Shown: positions 5,713 to 8,428 of the stretch, one piece after another | How the letters are laid out: the number at the start of each line of letters is the position of its first letter | How positions within the stretch are numbered: the stretch's first letter is position 1 | Assembly (NCBI GenBank): GCA_027011425.1 | Contig: JALUZX010000448.1 | Location: forward strand, 1-8,428 | DNA: 8,428 bases | Reading direction: 5' to 3' | Origin: Planctomycetota bacterium | Lineage (GTDB): Bacteria; Planctomycetota; UBA1135; JALUZX01 | Notes under the pieces: generated by a model | Seen by the model: only the letters and a program-made list of their open reading frames with translations | Database searches by the model: none | What the model was told of the DNA's origin: nothing | Translations under genes and position numbers: made by a program

Positions 5713-8082
5713 ATGAAAAAGTCCAAATGGTTGTTTTCCGGAATTCTGGTTCTCCTTTTTCTTTGGGCCGGTCTCTATTTTCGTGGATCCCGTGTCCCGA
5801 GTGTTTTTCCACGAGGGCAACTGGGCCCTAGGACGGGCCACCGGGCCGAGGTGAAAAAGGTTGTCCCTACGGGGCATTCCACCCTAAAACCCAAATCCCC
5901 GGTGCGAGGAACCCGTAAACAACTCATCTCCAAGGATTCCTTCTCTTCGAAAGCTTTGGTCATCAGGGTCCAGGACGAAAACGGACGTCCTCTTTCAGGG
6001 ATCCCGGTGGGGCTTTTCGAGAAAGCCCTCTATGAAAAGCATTTCCGGCAGGTGAGCATTGTCAGGAAAGCAATTACCGGAAAAAGCGGGGAGGCCTCCT
6101 TCGAGGGAGCCTTCTCTCTTTTTTTGAAGGACCGGGAGCTGAAGTATTGTCTTTGGGCCGGCCTGGCGATTCCTTTGGGCGTTTCCGAATTCAAGCCCAT
6201 CCTCTTGGAGAAGGCGACCTTTCGAAAACCTCGGCCTCAGGTCGTCCTTAGGCGGCCCGCCCTGGGCTACGTGAGGGTGCGCGTTCCTTCAGAAACCCAG
6301 GCTCATGGGGGGGGTAAATTCCGGGTCTCCCTTGTTCCCGACTTTTTCCGGGTCCAATCTTTTTCCCGTGAAGAGCTCTTGGCGAAACTGTCCTGGTGGG
6401 AATTCTCTCCTGAGGGAGGCCAATACTTGTTTCCCGTTGGGTTGGGTCTGCGCCTTGAGGTTTGGTGCCTGTACCCTGGTCTTTCACCCTGGTTGGATCA
6501 AAAGATCGATGGGCCCAGGGTTGCGAACCAGGTGGTTGATGTCTTCCTGGAGAGGGGGAACCTCGATTGGTGCCGCGCTCAAGCCTTGGATTGGAAGGGA
6601 AGAACCCTGGGAGGGAAGACTATCATGGTCTTTTTCCCCTGGCGCTGGGACCCCTTTGTCATCGATGAGACGGTTCGGTCTTCCATCTGGATGAAGGTGA
6701 AATCCGATAAAAAGGGTACCTTTTCCTTCCCCCTGCCCGTGCGATTCAAACAAACTTCCATGGAACGAGGCGAGAAAAAGAATTCATTGATGGTCCTCTT
6801 CCAGTGTCTTCCCGGAAAGGAGTTTGACAAGGTCGGGCCGCCGCTCAGGGCGGTTGCGGAAATCCCCATTTCCAGGCCGGGAGGCCTTTTTCTCCTGGGG
6901 AAAGTTCGTTTCCACCCGCCCCTACATCGGATCCAGGTCCACCTTGTCGATGAAAAGAACCGCCCTGTTCCGGAAGCCAGGGTTGATTTGAGTGTGTTTG
7001 GCTGGAAGTCGGCCTACGGCGCCGGAAGAAGGAAGAAGACGGACCAAGACGGGATCGGTCGTTTCCTTGTGTACAGCCGGGTGGGTGGATACCGAATCTC
7101 TGCATCGAAGAAAGGTTACCTGGGTGTCCAAACCAAACCTCGGCCTTTGGAGACTGTGACCCGGGTGCTGAAGCTGCAGGGCGTGGGGAAAATCGCATTC
7201 CGGGTCCTCCTTGGAAGAGATGTCCTGGAAAATCGAATTCCTTTCAAGGTTTTGCTCTTTGCCGAGCGGATTTTGCCGCGGAAGGGGTTTAAGAAAATAG
7301 GGTATGTGGACAAGGAAGGGACCGGCGCGATTTCACCCCTGCTTCCGGGAATTTTCAAGGTTGATGTGAAGGTCATGGGGGTAAGGGGACCCATCCTAGC
7401 CCTGGATGGAATCCGGGTGGAGAGGGGTAAGACCACTAAAGACCCCAGGTTGAATCCCCTGGATCTCAGGCCCTACCTGCACGGCGTGACCTTGGAAGTG
7501 ATCCCGCCGGGGAATTGGAAGGGACGGGTCTATTTTCCGGACTTCTACAGCAGGCAGGTTGGCCCCAACCGATACCAGTTTCTTCTACCCCAGGCGTTTC
7601 CCGCCAGGATTCTCCTGAAAGGACCGGGAATCCGGGACCAGGTAGTGGAGGTATCCGGCCCTTCCGCGAAGGTGACACTGCGAAAGGGGATCCCCCTTGA
7701 GCTTTCCCTTTCAGGGCGGGTTCCCACATTGCCGGAAGGTGTCAGAATCGGAGCCAGGGAGGTTCCCACTTGCCTGCCCATGAATTACATGGCAACCGGA
7801 TTCTATCAGGATTTCAGCCGCTATTACTCCGAATGGATGACGACCGGAGGCATCGGCGAGTTCGACGAGAAGGGGGAATGCCGCATCCTGGTGGGAGGCC
7901 CTGGAAAAAGGCGGATCGATCTCTACCTCGTCTCAAGGAAGGGGGGAAGAGTCCACAAATGCCGAACTTTGCAGAAGGAGACCCTCCAAATTCCTCCTGA
8001 ACCCCTTTCCCCGCTGAGCCATACCGTAAAACTCGACCCCAAAGTATTCTCCCGGGCTCTGATGTCCTTCCAAGGGAAGTAG
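5713..8082 (+). CDS. Second membrane-anchored protein with carboxypeptidase-regulatory-like domains
   Basis: A 789-residue protein, function unknown. The N-terminus is MKKSKW followed by a hydrophobic stretch (7-23) without a clear cleavage site, giving an inside-positive signal anchor. A Pro/Arg/Lys-rich linker (about 24-78) follows. The first beta-sandwich module starts near 79 (VIRVQDENGRPLSGIPVGLF) and runs to about 180. A second clear one is at 405-487 (VHLVDEKNRPVPEARVDL, TDQDGIGRF, SKKGYL). Further strand-rich stretches (185-280, 495-575, 585-665, 665-770) look like related modules of lower similarity. It has the same plan as the gene upstream, but I see no long matching stretch, so the pair are alike in architecture or only distantly related. 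The ribosome-binding site is weak (GGGA some 13 bases before the ATG), so translation may depend partly on the upstream gene. G+C is clearly higher than in that neighbour. No enzyme motif is seen. Confidence 0.82.
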   Translation: MKKSKWLFSGILVLLFLWAGLYFRGSRVPSVFPRGQLGPRTGHRAEVKKVVPTGHSTLKPKSPVRGTRKQLISKDSFSSKALVIRVQDENGRPLSGIPVGLFEKALYEKHFRQVSIVRKAITGKSGEASFEGAFSLFLKDRELKYCLWAGLAIPLGVSEFKPILLEKATFRKPRPQVVLRRPALGYVRVRVPSETQAHGGGKFRVSLVPDFFRVQSFSREELLAKLSWWEFSPEGGQYLFPVGLGLRLEVWCLYPGLSPWLDQKIDGPRVANQVVDVFLERGNLDWCRAQALDWKGRTLGGKTIMVFFPWRWDPFVIDETVRSSIWMKVKSDKKGTFSFPLPVRFKQTSMERGEKKNSLMVLFQCLPGKEFDKVGPPLRAVAEIPISRPGGLFLLGKVRFHPPLHRIQVHLVDEKNRPVPEARVDLSVFGWKSAYGAGRRKKTDQDGIGRFLVYSRVGGYRISASKKGYLGVQTKPRPLETVTRVLKLQGVGKIAFRVLLGRDVLENRIPFKVLLFAERILPRKGFKKIGYVDKEGTGAISPLLPGIFKVDVKVMGVRGPILALDGIRVERGKTTKDPRLNPLDLRPYLHGVTLEVIPPGNWKGRVYFPDFYSRQVGPNRYQFLLPQAFPARILLKGPGIRDQVVEVSGPSAKVTLRKGIPLELSLSGRVPTLPEGVRIGAREVPTCLPMNYMATGFYQDFSRYYSEWMTTGGIGEFDEKGECRILVGGPGKRRIDLYLVSRKGGRVHKCRTLQKETLQIPPEPLSPLSHTVKLDPKVFSRALMSFQGK

Positions 8083-8322
8083 GAGAGCGTAAAATCCCAT
8101 GGGTATTCCTTAAACTAATCCGGGGCTTGCGGTTGTTTCTCTACGCAACCTGGCATTTCTAGGGGACCGGATGAAATTCGATTTTTTGCGGCCCGAGGAG
8201 GTGGTCGCCTCCCGAGTGGGATTCACTGCTTTTCTGTGGGGTGGCTGGGAATTGGATGACTTTTCTTGCCCCTGGGAATGCTGTTTTCCCTTCTTAAGGA
8301 TATATCAAACGAAAAATTTCAA
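8083..8322. other. Intergenic region with no supported gene
   Basis: After the stop at 8082 I find no convincing gene, RNA or strong terminator up to the gene fragment that begins at 8323. A small possible hairpin (GGTTG 8131-8135 with CAACC 8146-8150) has only five pairs and no T-run. A frame opening at ATG 8171 stays open to the window edge, but it has a poor ribosome site, Trp/Cys-rich content in its first half, and reads the downstream gene-like fragment in the wrong frame. Confidence 0.5.
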
Positions 8323-8428
8323 GGGGACGAGGGAAAATGGTTCGCCCCCGCCGAGGCGGCCAAGCTATACGCCCGGCTCTCCGGGTCGCCCGGCGGTCTC
8401 CCTGCGATCCCAAGACCACCACAAGGGG
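8323..8428 (+). pseudogene. Fragment of a second copy of the gene at 77-1357 (frameshifted)
   Basis: Bases 8323-8417 align with 938-1033 of the first complete gene: 85 of 96 columns match by hand, with ten substitutions and one single-base deletion (the A at 987 has no partner after 8371). Before the deletion the frame reads GDEGKWFAPAEAAKLY, against GDEGKWFAAAKSAGLYD in the complete gene. After it the matching frame is lost and the translation turns to meaningless Gly/Pro/Ser-rich sequence. Similarity starts abruptly at about 8323 and fades after 8417, close to the window edge. With no start codon, no 5' part and a frameshift, this looks like a relic of a paralogue or an incomplete duplication. 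A sequencing or assembly error at the edge is possible. Confidence 0.72.

Noticed and set aside
8127..8150. Possible terminator hairpin after the second large gene
   Set aside because: There are only five base pairs in either of two competing pairings (TTGCG/CGCAA or GGTTG/CAACC), with no following T-run.
8171..8428. Plus-strand frame starting ATG 8171 and open to the window edge
   Set aside because: It has a poor ribosome-binding site and odd Trp/Cys-rich content in the first half, and it reads the decayed gene fragment out of the frame that matches the intact homologue. A real partial gene cannot be fully excluded without downstream sequence.

Overview
The window reads as a high-GC bacterial accessory or intergenic-rich region in which every supported gene lies on the plus strand. 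A lipoprotein signal peptide, Shine-Dalgarno sites, a nucleoside hydrolase with the variant DTDIGTDIDD motif, and two large membrane-anchored proteins built from carboxypeptidase-regulatory-like beta-sandwich repeats together suggest a Gram-negative-type organism. Planctomycetota fits best by style, but this is an inference from family content, with no marker gene present.

Layout. Positions 1-70 hold the last codons of an upstream gene. Six bases after its stop, an uncharacterised alpha-helical-repeat protein of 426 residues begins (77-1357). It ends inside a short intergenic repeat (copy A, 1361-1384), which is followed by a plausible promoter and a lipoprotein-type nucleoside hydrolase (1492-2544). 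A gene-free stretch of about 410 bases follows. It holds a possible promoter and repeat copy B (2771-2794), which matches copy A at 21 of 24 positions, so the hydrolase gene is bracketed by direct repeats. Next come two large genes 77 bases apart (2957-5635 and 5713-8082). Each encodes one N-terminal membrane anchor followed by a long exported multi-domain beta-sandwich region. The last 346 bases hold no complete gene. They contain a frameshifted fragment (8323-8417) about 89% identical to codons near residues 288-319 of the first complete gene.

How the genes relate. The first gene is probably co-transcribed with whatever lies upstream. The hydrolase appears to be an independent unit that would cleave ribonucleosides, or a related N-glycoside, at the cell envelope. 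The two large proteins are likely a two-gene operon of envelope or surface proteins; nothing in them shows an enzyme active site. Base composition falls sharply in the first of them (60-base samples of 37-38% G+C, against 75% in the first gene and 58% in the second large gene), pointing to a mosaic history. The duplicated gene-1 fragment and the intergenic repeats also point to rearrangement here.
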